Positions 34,582 through 43,761 of a stretch of DNA of 64,000 nt are shown here, piece after piece. The stretch covers positions 1-64,000 of the forward strand of contig CALDSK010000236.1 of the NCBI GenBank assembly GCA_937911865.1, in the 5' to 3' direction. Source of the DNA: an uncultured Synechococcus sp. (lineage in GTDB: Bacteria > Cyanobacteriota > Cyanobacteriia > Phormidesmidales > Phormidesmidaceae). Below the pieces are notes generated by a model. That model saw only the letters and a list, made by a program, of their open reading frames with translations. It was not told the origin of the DNA and ran no database searches. Within the stretch, counting starts at the first letter, position 1. Every line of letters starts with the position of its first letter. The position numbers were made by a program, and so were the translations under genes.

Positions 34582-35348
34582 GATTCTTTTGCCTTTACCA
34601 GATAGCCGCACTGATGCTCCCCGTTGACCAGCCAGTGCGTGCGCTCGACAGAACAGTCAGGCAGTGCGATCGCAAACATCGCTAGCTCATGGCCGCAAAC
34701 CATCGGATACGACTCTGCTATTTGTGCGATCGCGCAGTTATACTCCGTAATCACAAAAGCAGCAGGTGCATCTTTAGCGCCGTTTGCCTCTCCATCCGCC
34801 TTTTCATTAGCTTCTGGCGCTGGGTAGCACTCAGCCATATAGCCTTCCGCCTGGCGCAGCTCCACTAGGGCCTGCATGCGATCTGCTAGAGGTGCATCAC
34901 CGAGCTTATCGCGATACGCCTTTGCCTTATTCTGCCACTGCTGCTTCAGTAGCTTACTCACATGCTCAGGGCCCATCGTATCAGCCACTGTATTTAGCAA
35001 AGACAGCGCGAACTGATCGTACTGGTCAGGAAAATGCTCGCGCCCTTTACGGCTTAGCTTGTAGACATGATTGGGGCGGCCGATGCCTTCTTGACTTGTC
35101 TGATGTTCAATCAGCTCACTAGACTCTAAATTTTTAAGGTGACGGCGAATCCCTTGTGGCGTCACCTCAAGGTGGTCGGCGATTGCCCCTGCTGTCGCCG
35201 TCCCGTGCTTCAGCAAAAACCGCAAAATAGCGTCCTTCATCGACGTTGAAGAACTCGTCGATCCAGAGGCCGCCTGCGAGCCCGCCTTTCCGCTCGCCTT
35301 TCTGGCGGCAGAAGCAGTAGTCGATTGAGAAGTCTCTTTCTGGCGCAC
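34578..35348 (-). CDS. sufR: Iron-sulfur-responsive repressor SufR
   Basis: About 256 aa. An N-terminal winged helix-turn-helix (AILRFLLKHGTATAGAIADH, TPQGIRRHLKNLE) follows a Ser/Ala-rich tail. The C-terminal domain has four cysteines (in NCAI, MVCGH, PDCSV and HQCGYL), positioned like the [4Fe-4S] ligands of cyanobacterial SufR. I start it at the GTG at 35348, because AAGGAG lies four bases upstream; an upstream in-frame TTG lacks that site. SufR represses sufBCDS and itself when its cluster is intact. It is divergent from the ftrC-suf genes and shares their control region. Confidence 0.9.
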   Translation of the reverse strand: MRQKETSQSTTASAARKASGKAGSQAASGSTSSSTSMKDAILRFLLKHGTATAGAIADHLEVTPQGIRRHLKNLESSELIEHQTSQEGIGRPNHVYKLSRKGREHFPDQYDQFALSLLNTVADTMGPEHVSKLLKQQWQNKAKAYRDKLGDAPLADRMQALVELRQAEGYMAECYPAPEANEKADGEANGAKDAPAAFVITEYNCAIAQIAESYPMVCGHELAMFAIALPDCSVERTHWLVNGEHQCGYLVKAKES

Positions 35349-35542
35349 AAATCTCCTTAGATTGGGGCAGATCAACAGCAGCCCACATCACGCTACGAAT
35401 CAACGGTCAGAAGCACTCAAAACGATGCAGCATAAGGCCCAAAGCAAGACCCGAAACAAGGCATCAAACAAAGCCTACAAGCAAAAACTTGCTCTACATC
35501 AAACTAGCTCAGAAGTCTAGAACTGTGTTCACAATACTTTAG

Positions 35543-35556
35543 AAACACATTTGTTG
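35543..35556. promoter_or_regulatory. Second, imperfect SufR-like operator
   Basis: AAAC-N6-GTTG, one mismatch from CAAC-N6-GTTG, lying 57 bp from the perfect site on the sufR side. A pair of sites between divergent sufR and suf promoters matches the arrangement described in Synechocystis. This one is weaker. Confidence 0.55.
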
Positions 35557-35599
35557 CTAAAGTCATGCAAGTACAGTAACCTTATTTAACATAGTTAAA

Positions 35600-35613
35600 C
35601 AACACAACTGTTG
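35600..35613. promoter_or_regulatory. SufR-like operator
   Basis: A perfect CAAC-N6-GTTG palindrome (CAACACAACTGTTG), which is the SufR-binding consensus as I recall it from Synechocystis. It lies between divergent sufR and ftrC-sufBCDS, so it could control both directions. Confidence 0.75.
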
Positions 35614-35851
35614 CTTTAAGTATATAACGGCTGACTGCGATGGCTGACCTCAATTGTCAGACAACTCAATTGTTAGACAATATGTTTGTTAGACAATGTA
35701 TGTTGGGCAATGACGGTTGGACACTGGCCGATAGACACTAGCCAACATATGGGTCAGCCATATGGCTGGGTCAGACATATGGCAGATAGTCAGCCTCCCG
35801 TAACCTAGCAACAGCCCCGAACACAGGCCACCTCCCACAGGATCTCGTAAC

Positions 35852-36217
35852 ATGAGCACTAGCAAACCTCTTCAAGGCTCCGATAAAAGTCTCGAAATCA
35901 TGCGGAACTTTGCCCAGAGTTACGCCAAGCGAACCGGCACGTACTTCTGCCAGGACTTAGGCGTCACGGCAGTCGTGATTGAAGGTCTCGCTAAGCACAA
36001 GGACGATCTCGGTGCACCGCTTTGCCCCTGCCGTCACTACGAAGATAAAGAGGCCGAGGTCAAAGCCACCTATTGGAACTGCCCATGCGTGCCGATGCAA
36101 GAGCGTCAAGAGTGCCACTGCATGCTCTTTCTAACCGAAGACAACCCTTTCTCAGGCACCGAGCAAAAAATCAGCTTCGAGCAGATTAGAGAAGAAACCA
36201 GCGCTGTCAAATCTTAG
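35852..36217 (+). CDS. ftrC: Ferredoxin-thioredoxin reductase catalytic subunit
   Basis: 121 aa. It has the CPC-CPC-CHC cysteine pattern of the FTR beta chain: Cys58/Cys60 (PLCPC), Cys77/Cys79 (WNCPC) and Cys88/Cys90 (ECHC). By family alignment, Cys60 and Cys90 form the redox disulfide and the other four bind the [4Fe-4S] cluster. The enzyme passes electrons from ferredoxin to thioredoxin and so couples photosynthetic electron flow to thiol regulation. It is placed immediately upstream of sufBCDS and downstream of the SufR-like sites, so it may be controlled with Fe-S assembly. The variable subunit (ftrV) is not in this window. Confidence 0.96.
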   Translation: MSTSKPLQGSDKSLEIMRNFAQSYAKRTGTYFCQDLGVTAVVIEGLAKHKDDLGAPLCPCRHYEDKEAEVKATYWNCPCVPMQERQECHCMLFLTEDNPFSGTEQKISFEQIREETSAVKS

Positions 36218-36225
36218 GCCCCAGA

Positions 36226-36336
36226 GTCTCCAAGCTCTAATCTCCAAGCTCTAGTCTCCAAGCTCAGTCTTACTGAACTTCTGATATCAGAATTTTCCCT
36301 CTTCAGAAACTTCAGACTTTAGAAACTTCAGACCTT
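36226..36336. repeat. Tandem repeats between ftrC and sufB
   Basis: Three copies of a 14-bp unit, (G/A)TCTCCAAGCTC(TA/AG), at 36226-36267. Two copies of a 16-bp unit, AGAAACTTCAGAC(T/C)TT, lie at 36305-36336. Both lie in the 200-bp gap between ftrC and sufB. Confidence 0.93.
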
Positions 36337-36419
36337 AGAGGTTCAGCGCTTTTCTTCTCTAGTCTCGCTCATTTCACCCTCACCCTATTGTTTACCTAGC
36401 TTAGGCATCGTTTACTCCC

Positions 36420-37859
36420 ATGAGTTCTAGCGTTCAGTCCGTTGTTAGTCAGCCTTACAAATACGGCTTCGTTACAGACATCGAATCCGATAGCTTGCCC
36501 CGTGGCTTGAGTGAAGATGTCGTCCGGGCCATCTCTGCCAAGAAAAACGAGCCTCAGTTCATGCTGGACTTTCGGCTAAAGGCCTATCGCCGCTGGCTGA
36601 CGATGGAAGAACCCGCTTGGCCCAACGTAAAATATCCGCCAATTGATTACGACGACATCGTTTACTACTCCGCCCCCAAGCAGTCAGAGAAAAAGCTCGA
36701 CAGCCTTGACGATGTCGATCCGGCACTGCTCGAAACGTTCGATAAACTTGGCATCTCCATCAACGAGCAAAAGCGCTTAGCCAATGTTGCGGTTGATGTT
36801 GTGTTCGATAGCGTTTCTATCGCCACCACCTTCAAAGAAGACTTGGCCAAGCACGGCGTTATCTTTTGCTCTATTTCAGAGGCAATTCATGAACATCCCG
36901 AGCTGGTCAAAAAGTATTTGGGCACCGTGATTCCAACGGGGGACAACTACTTTGCCGCGCTAAACTCAGCGGTATTTTCCGACGGGTCTTTTGTCTACAT
37001 TCCAAAAGGCGTCAAGTGCCCAATGGATCTATCGACCTACTTCCGTATGAATAACGGTGACACAGGTCAGTTCGAACGTACGCTGATCGTGGCGGAAGAA
37101 GGCAGCTCGGTAACCTACCTAGAAGGCTGCACAGCGCCGATGTACGACACCAACCAGCTGCACGCAGCCATCGTAGAGCTGGTTGCCCTAGACAATGCTG
37201 AAATTAAGTACTCCACGGTACAAAACTGGTTCGCAGGCGATGAAAACGGCAAAGGCGGCATTTATAACTTTGTGACTAAGCGTGGCCTGTGCAAAGGTGT
37301 CAACTCAAAAATCTCTTGGACTCAGGTGGAAACCGGCTCAGCTATTACCTGGAAGTATCCCAGCTGCGTGCTAGTGGGCGATAACTCAGTGGGTGAGTTT
37401 TACTCTGTTGCGCTGACTAATAACTACCAGCAGGCCGATACTGGCACCAAGATGGTGCATGTGGGCAATAACACCCGCAGCACGATTATCTCTAAGGGCA
37501 TCTCTGCAGGTAAGTCTAAAAACAGCTATCGCGGTCTAGTTCAGGTCAATCCAAAAGCAGAAGGCGCTCGCAACTACTCGCAGTGCGATTCCATGCTACT
37601 TGGCGATACCTCTAACGCCAACACCTTTCCTTATATTCAGGTTCAAAACAGCACGGCTCAAGTAGAGCACGAAGCCTCCACATCCAAAATCGGAGAGGAT
37701 CAGCTGTTTTACTTTGCTCAGCGAGGTATTTCTCCAGAAGACGCTGTTTCGATGATTATCAGCGGGTTCTGTCGAGATGTCTTTAACGAGCTACCCATGG
37801 AATTTGCAGCAGAAGCCGACAAGCTCCTAAGCCTCAAGCTAGAAAACTCTGTTGGATAA
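36420..37859 (+). CDS. sufB: Fe-S cluster assembly scaffold SufB
   Basis: 479 aa, the normal length. It begins [20 protein letters not shown] and shows typical SufB segments: [40 protein letters not shown] (with Cys), and the C-terminal CQCD-type stretch [14 protein letters not shown], with SEAST replaced by [21 protein letters not shown] (the last given as a location). With SufC and SufD it forms the SufBC2D scaffold that builds Fe-S clusters. It is the first structural suf gene after ftrC, 202 bp downstream, and is followed closely by sufC. Confidence 0.97.
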   Translation: MSSSVQSVVSQPYKYGFVTDIESDSLPRGLSEDVVRAISAKKNEPQFMLDFRLKAYRRWLTMEEPAWPNVKYPPIDYDDIVYYSAPKQSEKKLDSLDDVDPALLETFDKLGISINEQKRLANVAVDVVFDSVSIATTFKEDLAKHGVIFCSISEAIHEHPELVKKYLGTVIPTGDNYFAALNSAVFSDGSFVYIPKGVKCPMDLSTYFRMNNGDTGQFERTLIVAEEGSSVTYLEGCTAPMYDTNQLHAAIVELVALDNAEIKYSTVQNWFAGDENGKGGIYNFVTKRGLCKGVNSKISWTQVETGSAITWKYPSCVLVGDNSVGEFYSVALTNNYQQADTGTKMVHVGNNTRSTIISKGISAGKSKNSYRGLVQVNPKAEGARNYSQCDSMLLGDTSNANTFPYIQVQNSTAQVEHEASTSKIGEDQLFYFAQRGISPEDAVSMIISGFCRDVFNELPMEFAAEADKLLSLKLENSVG

Positions 37860-37921
37860 ACTTTCATAGTCTCTCTTCGCTCTTTTGCTCCTTTTCCCCA
37901 GATTTGCCCCTTTCCCCAGCA

Positions 37922-38701
37922 ATGATCAACGACAACGCTAAAACTATCCTTTCCGTTCGTAACCTTCACGCCAGCGTTGAGGGCACTGAAATTCTTAGAG
38001 GCCTTAATTTTGAGGTCAAAGCAGGCGAGATTCACGCCATTATGGGTCTCAATGGTTCAGGTAAAAGCACATTTTCTAAGGTGCTAGCAGGCCATCCTGA
38101 CTACGAGGTAACCGCTGGCGAAATCATCTTTCAGGGCCAAGATCTGTTAGCGCTAGAGCCTCATGAGCGGGCTAATGCAGGCATATTTCTAGCGTTTCAG
38201 TACCCGCTCGAAATTCCGGGTGTAAGCAACCGAGATTTTCTAAGGGTTGCTTACAACGCTCATAGAAAGGCTAGGGGTGAGGAGGAAATTGATGTCTTCG
38301 ACTTTGACGATTTGGTTGAAGAGCGCTCCGAAATTGTCAAGATGGACGTGAGCTTTTTGGACAGAAGCGTCAACGAGGGCTTCTCTGGCGGCGAGAAAAA
38401 GCGCAATGAGATTCTTCAGATGGCACTCTTACAGCCAACGCTATCCATTCTTGATGAGACCGATTCAGGGCTGGATATCGATGCGCTAAAAACCGTGTCT
38501 GGCGGGGTAAATCAGCTTAGTACGGCTGATAATGCAACCGTGCTGATTACTCACTATCAGCGCCTGTTGAACTATGTCGTGCCCGACTATGTTCATGTCA
38601 TGTGCGGCGGCCACATTATTAAAACGGGCGGTAAGGAGCTGGCTCTAGAGCTGGAGTCTCGCGGCTATGACTGGCTCACTGCCCAGGAGGCTGTCGTCTA
38701 A
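37922..38701 (+). CDS. sufC: Fe-S cluster assembly ATPase SufC
   Basis: 259 aa from the ATG at 37922. An in-frame TTG six codons earlier is less likely, because the conserved core starts at [13 protein letters not shown]. It is an ABC-type ATPase: Walker [10 protein letters not shown], signature [11 protein letters not shown], Walker [15 protein letters not shown], and H-loop LITHYQ. The ETDSGLDID spelling is characteristic of SufC. It powers the SufBC2D scaffold. It lies between sufB and sufD in the order BCDS. Confidence 0.97.
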   Translation: MINDNAKTILSVRNLHASVEGTEILRGLNFEVKAGEIHAIMGLNGSGKSTFSKVLAGHPDYEVTAGEIIFQGQDLLALEPHERANAGIFLAFQYPLEIPGVSNRDFLRVAYNAHRKARGEEEIDVFDFDDLVEERSEIVKMDVSFLDRSVNEGFSGGEKKRNEILQMALLQPTLSILDETDSGLDIDALKTVSGGVNQLSTADNATVLITHYQRLLNYVVPDYVHVMCGGHIIKTGGKELALELESRGYDWLTAQEAVV

Positions 38702-38704
38702 GTC

Positions 38705-40036
38705 ATGACAAAATCAATCAGCACAACTAACGTTTCTGCCAGCGCAGTCAATCGGGCAACGTATCTAAAGCATTTATTGACGCAGGCGTCAGCCGCAGCT
38801 GATGAATCGACGCTGCCGTTGAAAGCGCTTCGAGATCAGGCGATCGCAACTGTGAGCGATCACACCTTTCCCTCTGGCCGCGACGAAGAGTGGCGGTTCA
38901 CCGACCTCTCGGACATGCTGAGTCTGCCCTTTCAAAGAGCTGCTAAGGGTACAGACGCTCACCAGCTAGCCTTCTCTGCTGTTCAAAGCGATTATCAGCT
39001 AGCCAGCCTTAACGGCCACTATCGCTCGTCTGACTCCAAGACTCTCAAGCAGGCTGGCGTAGTCGTAGCACCGCTTTCTGAGCTTCTACAGTCGCCTGAC
39101 TACACACAAAAGCTAGAGGCCATTGTTTCTAGTCGATTAGCCCAGTTGCAGGGGGCTGAGGAAGTCTTTACCGCGCTCAACACAGCTGGCTTCACAGATG
39201 TGATGGTGGTATGGCTTGCGGCCGATCAGGTGATTGAAGAGCCCGTGTGTGTGGTTAGAGAATCTGAAGGAGAGGCGATCGCGCATCTGCGCACCCTTGT
39301 CATCGCTGAAAGGCACGCGAAGCTTACGCTTGTTGAATCTTTCTCTGGCACAGGCGAAGCAACTCGCTGCAATACTAGCGTCACCGAAATCTGGCTAGCA
39401 GAAGGCGCGCAGGTCAATCACGTTCGTCTTCAAGACGAAAGCGCTGAGACCTTTCACATTGCGAAGACAGCTGTTGACCAAGCGGCTAACAGCCGCTATC
39501 AGTGCACCGCTATCGATCTTGGCGCAAAACTCTCACGCCACCATCTAGAGGTTTATCAGTCGGGGCCACAGACCGATACCCACATGTATGGGCTAAGCGC
39601 ATTAGGCGATCGCCAGCTCGCAGACACCCACAGCCTGCTGACCCTGATTCATCCGCACAGCAGTGCCACCCAAATCCAAAAAAATATTGTTGATGATAAG
39701 GCCCATGCAGTCTTCAACGGCAAAGTCTTTGTCGCACAGACCGCGCAGCTCACTGACGCCGCTCAGCTCAACCGCAACCTGATGCTTTCTAACAAAGCGC
39801 GAATTGACACCAAACCCGAGCTAGATATTGTGGCCGACAACGTCAAATGCGCTCACGGTGCCACCGTCAGTCAGCTACAGCCCGATGAAGTCTTTTATCT
39901 TCAAAGTCGTGGCATTTCTGCTGAGCAAGCACAACGCCTTTTGCTCTATGGCTTTGCGATGGAAATCGTAGAAAAAATCTCTATTGAATCTCTTCGTCAG
40001 AGCTTGAGCGATCGCCTCACCGAGTGGGCCCAATAA
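38705..40036 (+). CDS. sufD: Fe-S cluster assembly protein SufD
   Basis: 443 aa, paralogous in the beta-helical core to SufB. Recognisable segments are FPSGRDEEWRFTDLSDML (about residues 57-74), HHLEVYQSGPQTDTHMYGLSAL, VFNGKVFVAQTAQLTDAAQLN and the C-terminal CAHGATVSQLQPDEVFYLQS. It starts three bases after the sufC stop, so the genes are a tight operon. SufD is needed for iron acquisition by the scaffold. Confidence 0.97.
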   Translation: MTKSISTTNVSASAVNRATYLKHLLTQASAAADESTLPLKALRDQAIATVSDHTFPSGRDEEWRFTDLSDMLSLPFQRAAKGTDAHQLAFSAVQSDYQLASLNGHYRSSDSKTLKQAGVVVAPLSELLQSPDYTQKLEAIVSSRLAQLQGAEEVFTALNTAGFTDVMVVWLAADQVIEEPVCVVRESEGEAIAHLRTLVIAERHAKLTLVESFSGTGEATRCNTSVTEIWLAEGAQVNHVRLQDESAETFHIAKTAVDQAANSRYQCTAIDLGAKLSRHHLEVYQSGPQTDTHMYGLSALGDRQLADTHSLLTLIHPHSSATQIQKNIVDDKAHAVFNGKVFVAQTAQLTDAAQLNRNLMLSNKARIDTKPELDIVADNVKCAHGATVSQLQPDEVFYLQSRGISAEQAQRLLLYGFAMEIVEKISIESLRQSLSDRLTEWAQ

Positions 40037-40134
40037 CCTGATCCATTGCTCATCAGTTCACGCCAGCTCAAGCCGCCTCTTAACAAAATCCTTCCTCACG
40101 ACTTCCCCTTCATATCTTTCCTCTGCATGCCGCT

Positions 40135-41403
40135 ATGACCGCTACCATCGTCACCCAACCGCTGCTCGCCAATGAAGTCCGTGCTGATTTTCCGATTCTG
40201 GCTCAGCAGGTCAACGGCAAACCGCTGATCTATCTAGATAACGCCGCCACTTCGCAAAAGCCCCAGGCCGTTCTAGACGCTATGCTGCACTACTATCAGG
40301 CAGATAATGCCAATGTGCACCGGGGCGTTCATACCCTCAGCGGCCGAGCGACTGAAGCGTACGAAGGCGCTCGTGATAAGGTTGCAGCCTTTGTCAACGC
40401 CGCCTCTCGCGATGAAATTGTCTTTACCCGTAACGCCAGCGAAGCCATTAACCTAGTGGCCTACGCCTGGGGCCTTAGCAATCTAGAAAAAGGCGACGAG
40501 GTTGTCCTCTCCGTAATGGAGCACCATAGCAACCTTGTGCCCTGGCAGCTAATTGCTCACAGGACAGGCGCTGTGCTGAAGCATGTGCCGCTGACAGACA
40601 CTCAAGAATTTGATACAGAGGCTTTTCATAGCCTGGTAACCAATAAAACTAAGCTGATTGCGGTCAATCACGTCTCCAATACGCTTGGCTGTATCAATCC
40701 AGTTGATGAAATCGTCGCAACGGCACGTAAATATGGCGCCCGTGTACTCATTGATGCCTGCCAGAGCGTGCCACATATGCCAGTTGATGTGCAGGCACTC
40801 GGATGCGACTGGCTGGTCGCCAGCGGCCACAAAATGTGCGGACCGACAGGTGCAGGCTTTTTATACGGCAAGCTCGACGTGCTGAAATCTATGCCGCCTT
40901 TTTTAGGCGGTGGCGAAATGATTCAAGACGTTTCACTTACCACCTCAACCTACGCAGAGCTGCCTCATAAGTTTGAAGCCGGAACCCCAGCGATCGCAGA
41001 AGCCGTTGTACTGGGCGCGGCGGTTGACTACCTCAACGGCATAGGGATGCAGCGCATTTCTGACTACGAGCACGTGCTGACCGCCTACCTATACGAGCAG
41101 ATGAGCAAAGTCGAGCAGGTTACCCTTTACGGTCCTAAGCCTGAAGCTGATGGGTCCGGGAGAGCGGCGATCGCAACTTTCACCGTAGAAGGCGTCCATG
41201 CGCAGGATCTATCAACCTTTCTTGACCAATCTGGTGTGGCGATTCGCTCTGGGCATCACTGCACCCAGCCACTGCATAAAATCCTGGGCGTTGACTCTAC
41301 CGCCAGAGCTAGCCTGTACTTTTACAACACCCCTGCCGAAATCGATACATTTATCACCGCGCTGCAAGAAACTATTGACTTCTTTGGCAATATCTTCGAT
41401 TAA
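40135..41403 (+). CDS. sufS: Cysteine desulfurase SufS
   Basis: 422 aa, a class V PLP enzyme. The N terminus reads [24 protein letters not shown] Lys233 lies in [10 protein letters not shown], and the persulfide-forming Cys376 in [11 protein letters not shown], the group II spelling. It strips sulfur from cysteine for cluster assembly and usually works with SufE, which is not in the window. It ends the suf cluster; the 160 bp that follow show no clear terminator. Confidence 0.97.
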   Translation: MTATIVTQPLLANEVRADFPILAQQVNGKPLIYLDNAATSQKPQAVLDAMLHYYQADNANVHRGVHTLSGRATEAYEGARDKVAAFVNAASRDEIVFTRNASEAINLVAYAWGLSNLEKGDEVVLSVMEHHSNLVPWQLIAHRTGAVLKHVPLTDTQEFDTEAFHSLVTNKTKLIAVNHVSNTLGCINPVDEIVATARKYGARVLIDACQSVPHMPVDVQALGCDWLVASGHKMCGPTGAGFLYGKLDVLKSMPPFLGGGEMIQDVSLTTSTYAELPHKFEAGTPAIAEAVVLGAAVDYLNGIGMQRISDYEHVLTAYLYEQMSKVEQVTLYGPKPEADGSGRAAIATFTVEGVHAQDLSTFLDQSGVAIRSGHHCTQPLHKILGVDSTARASLYFYNTPAEIDTFITALQETIDFFGNIFD

Positions 41404-41563
41404 AGCGTCGTAGCCAGATACAGGCTTCCAGACCGGTATTAGCCAAAACGATAGTTTTTCCTAGCTCAAGGCACCCTATGGGCACATAAGCGAGTAAGCA
41501 TAACCTGAGGGGTGGACCTAAGGGCCGTGCTCGCTGGCTTGGTGATCTGTCGCTGCAATACCT

Positions 41564-43375
41564 GTGCCTAACTCTGAACTTAAATCAGCTAAAAAGCTAG
41601 ATCTCATTGTTCAAAACTCGCCGCTAGCGATGATCGAGTGGACCAGCGATTTGATCATTTTGGGTTGGAATGCAGCGGCGGCCAAGCTATTTGGCTGCGT
41701 TGAAGAAGAATCTATTGGCGAAAAAATTGACGAGCTCATGGCCCAGCGCCAGATAGTCAATTTAGGTTCAGACGATTGGCAAAGCTGCGACCCAGCCGGT
41801 ATTCTTCGAGCGCATACCGGACCCGGCGGCCAAAAGATCTGCCGCTGGTTCAATACACCTTTTACCGTTAAAGGAAAGCGCTTTGGCACCCTATCGACTG
41901 TCGTTGATGTCACTCAGCGGACGGCACTTTCGAACGAAGAATTGCGATCGCAGCTGCAAGCGCGTACCAGGGTGCTGAAACATACAACCGCAAGACTGCA
42001 ATCTGCCATCAGTGAGCGAGCTAAAACCTCCGCCGCCTTACACGAAAGTGAAAGCCGGCTGCAAAGCTTGGTCACCCATATGCCCGGTGTCTTGTACCAG
42101 TTTTGCCTACACAGCGATGGCCGCTACAGCGTGCCGTATATTAATCACGCCTGCGAAGAAATCTACGAGCTAAGCGCCGAAACTATCCAAAATACGCCGG
42201 CCGCTTTATACGAGCTCATCGATCCTAAAGACAGGCTTGGCCTAGAACTGTCGATGCGCGCGTCCGCAGAAAAACTGTCAGCCTGGAATTCTGAGCATCG
42301 TCTAACCACGCCTAGCGGAAAAGCAAAGTGGGTGCAAATGGCATCTAAACCGCAGCCTATGCCTACGACTGGCAGCATCCTTTGGTCAGGGGTCATTATC
42401 GATATTACCGCCCGCAAGCAAGCCGAAGCCAAGCTGCAAACCTCAGAAACTAAACTGCGATCGCAAACCAAGCAGCTAAAAGCGACCCTTACAAAACTTA
42501 AGCACACCCAGGTCAAGCTCGTTCAGAGCGAAAAAATGTCTTCACTGGGTCAGCTAGTTGCAGGCATCGCTCACGAAATTAATAATCCAGTCAACTTTAT
42601 CTACGGTAACCTCGCACACATCAAAGACTACACCCAAGATATGCTGAAGCTCATTCGGCTGTATCAGGCACACTACCCCACACCCAACTCAGCGATTCAA
42701 ACCCTCACCAGCGACTTGGACCTAGACTATGTCATCAACGATTTACCCAAGCTGATCGATTCCATACATCTAGGCACGAAGCGCATCCGCAAAATCGTAC
42801 TCTCACTGCGCAATTTTTCCAGGCTAGATGAATCAGAGCTAAAGCAGATCGATATCCATGAGGGCCTAGAAAATACCCTAATGATTCTCAGCAGTCGACT
42901 CAAAGCGAATGCATCGAGAGGTGAAATCAAAATTGTGAAAGCCTACGAGCGTATCCCAACCGTCTACTGCTACGCCAGTCAGCTCAATCAAGTCTTTATG
43001 AGCATTATGGTCAACGCGGTAGACGCCATTGACGAAGCTAGTAAATCGAATCCTCAGTCTCAGAACACCTCAGCTCACCAAATTGTGCTGCAAACGTTTC
43101 AAAAGCACATTGATAGCACCGCTGATTCAAGCGCTTCAGAACGTCACATTGTTATTCAAATTACTAACAGCGGCCCGCCAATTCCCAGTGACATTAGTTC
43201 GCGAATGTTCGACCCTTTTTTCACTACAAAAGCGGTGGGTAAAGGGACCGGTATGGGATTAGCTATTAGCTATCAAACCATCGTTGATTTGCACAAAGGA
43301 ACGCTTGAATACACACAAACAGCAGACGGTTGCCCAATTTTCACAATAGAAATTCCAGTCACACAAGCAATCTAG
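41564..43375 (+). CDS. PAS-domain sensor histidine kinase
   Basis: 603 aa with a GTG start; no better start is visible near the first PAS domain. Order: PAS 1 (about residues 14-125, MIEWTSDLIILGWNAAAAKL), a coiled coil, PAS 2 (about 170-285), and a coiled coil. HisKA follows, with the phospho-His in GQLVAGIAHEINNPVNFIYGN, then the HATPase_c region (MVNAVDAIDEAS, FDPFFTTKAVG, GTGMGLAI). There is no membrane segment, so it is a soluble sensor. The AHEINNP spelling is typical of cyanobacterial kinases of this kind. No response regulator is adjacent. A GGDEF protein follows on the same strand. Confidence 0.92.
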   Translation: MPNSELKSAKKLDLIVQNSPLAMIEWTSDLIILGWNAAAAKLFGCVEEESIGEKIDELMAQRQIVNLGSDDWQSCDPAGILRAHTGPGGQKICRWFNTPFTVKGKRFGTLSTVVDVTQRTALSNEELRSQLQARTRVLKHTTARLQSAISERAKTSAALHESESRLQSLVTHMPGVLYQFCLHSDGRYSVPYINHACEEIYELSAETIQNTPAALYELIDPKDRLGLELSMRASAEKLSAWNSEHRLTTPSGKAKWVQMASKPQPMPTTGSILWSGVIIDITARKQAEAKLQTSETKLRSQTKQLKATLTKLKHTQVKLVQSEKMSSLGQLVAGIAHEINNPVNFIYGNLAHIKDYTQDMLKLIRLYQAHYPTPNSAIQTLTSDLDLDYVINDLPKLIDSIHLGTKRIRKIVLSLRNFSRLDESELKQIDIHEGLENTLMILSSRLKANASRGEIKIVKAYERIPTVYCYASQLNQVFMSIMVNAVDAIDEASKSNPQSQNTSAHQIVLQTFQKHIDSTADSSASERHIVIQITNSGPPIPSDISSRMFDPFFTTKAVGKGTGMGLAISYQTIVDLHKGTLEYTQTADGCPIFTIEIPVTQAI

Positions 43376-43470
43376 TATGGCTCTAAAAGTTTATAGATAA
43401 TCACCTGTTGCATCCGTCGTCCAAGCGAAATCTGTTAAGACAATCTCATTGTCTAAAATCACGCTTTAAA

Positions 43471-43518
43471 GACCACGACAAAAACCACAACAAAAACCAC
43501 GATAAAAACCACGACAGA
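43471..43518. repeat. 12-bp tandem repeat
   Basis: Four copies of a 12-bp unit close to AACCACGACAAA (43471, 43483, 43495, 43507), each differing by one or two bases, in the spacer upstream of the cyclase gene. Confidence 0.93.
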
Positions 43519-43649
43519 GCGGCCATCAATCTAACGAGAAAAGTCAGGAAGCACCTTTGTTTTTCCGTGGCATATAGAGTTGAACGTTTAGGCCAAACGA
43601 CGGGCATCCTAAAGGTATGAAAACGCGCACTGGGGATGGATGCTTACCT

Positions 43650-43681
43650 GGCAAACAGCCATCTGCATTCAGCTGTTTGCC
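43650..43681. repeat. Inverted repeat upstream of the cyclase gene
   Basis: A perfect 10-bp stem GGCAAACAGC with its complement (43650-43659, 43672-43681) around a 12-nt loop, about 80 bp before the GGDEF gene. No T tract follows, so it is more like a leader hairpin or operator than a terminator. Confidence 0.65.
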
Positions 43682-43761
43682 AAGCACTTCGCTTTACAAA
43701 ACACCAGTTGTAGCTATTTGGTTGTGGCATAAGCAAAGTGCAGGAAGCCTAAGTAAAAAGA

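Larger units (their letters stand above)
35376..35851. other. Shared control region between sufR and ftrC
   Basis: 476 bp with no gene. It contains the two SufR-like palindromes (listed separately). A second repeat-rich part (35655-35795) has several copies of TTGTTAGACAA-like and CATATGG-containing words. The first part (about 35400-35520) is featureless leader for sufR. Confidence 0.8.
43376..43761. other. Spacer between kinase and cyclase genes
   Basis: 386 bp. It holds a 12-bp tandem repeat (43471-43518) and a 10-bp perfect inverted repeat (43650-43681). Short plus-strand frames here overlap these repeats and do not look like genes. Confidence 0.75.

Noticed and set aside
43408..43620. 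Plus-strand 70-codon frame with KNHDKNHD repeats
   Set aside because: The repeat peptide is simply the 12-bp DNA repeat translated, and nothing else supports it.
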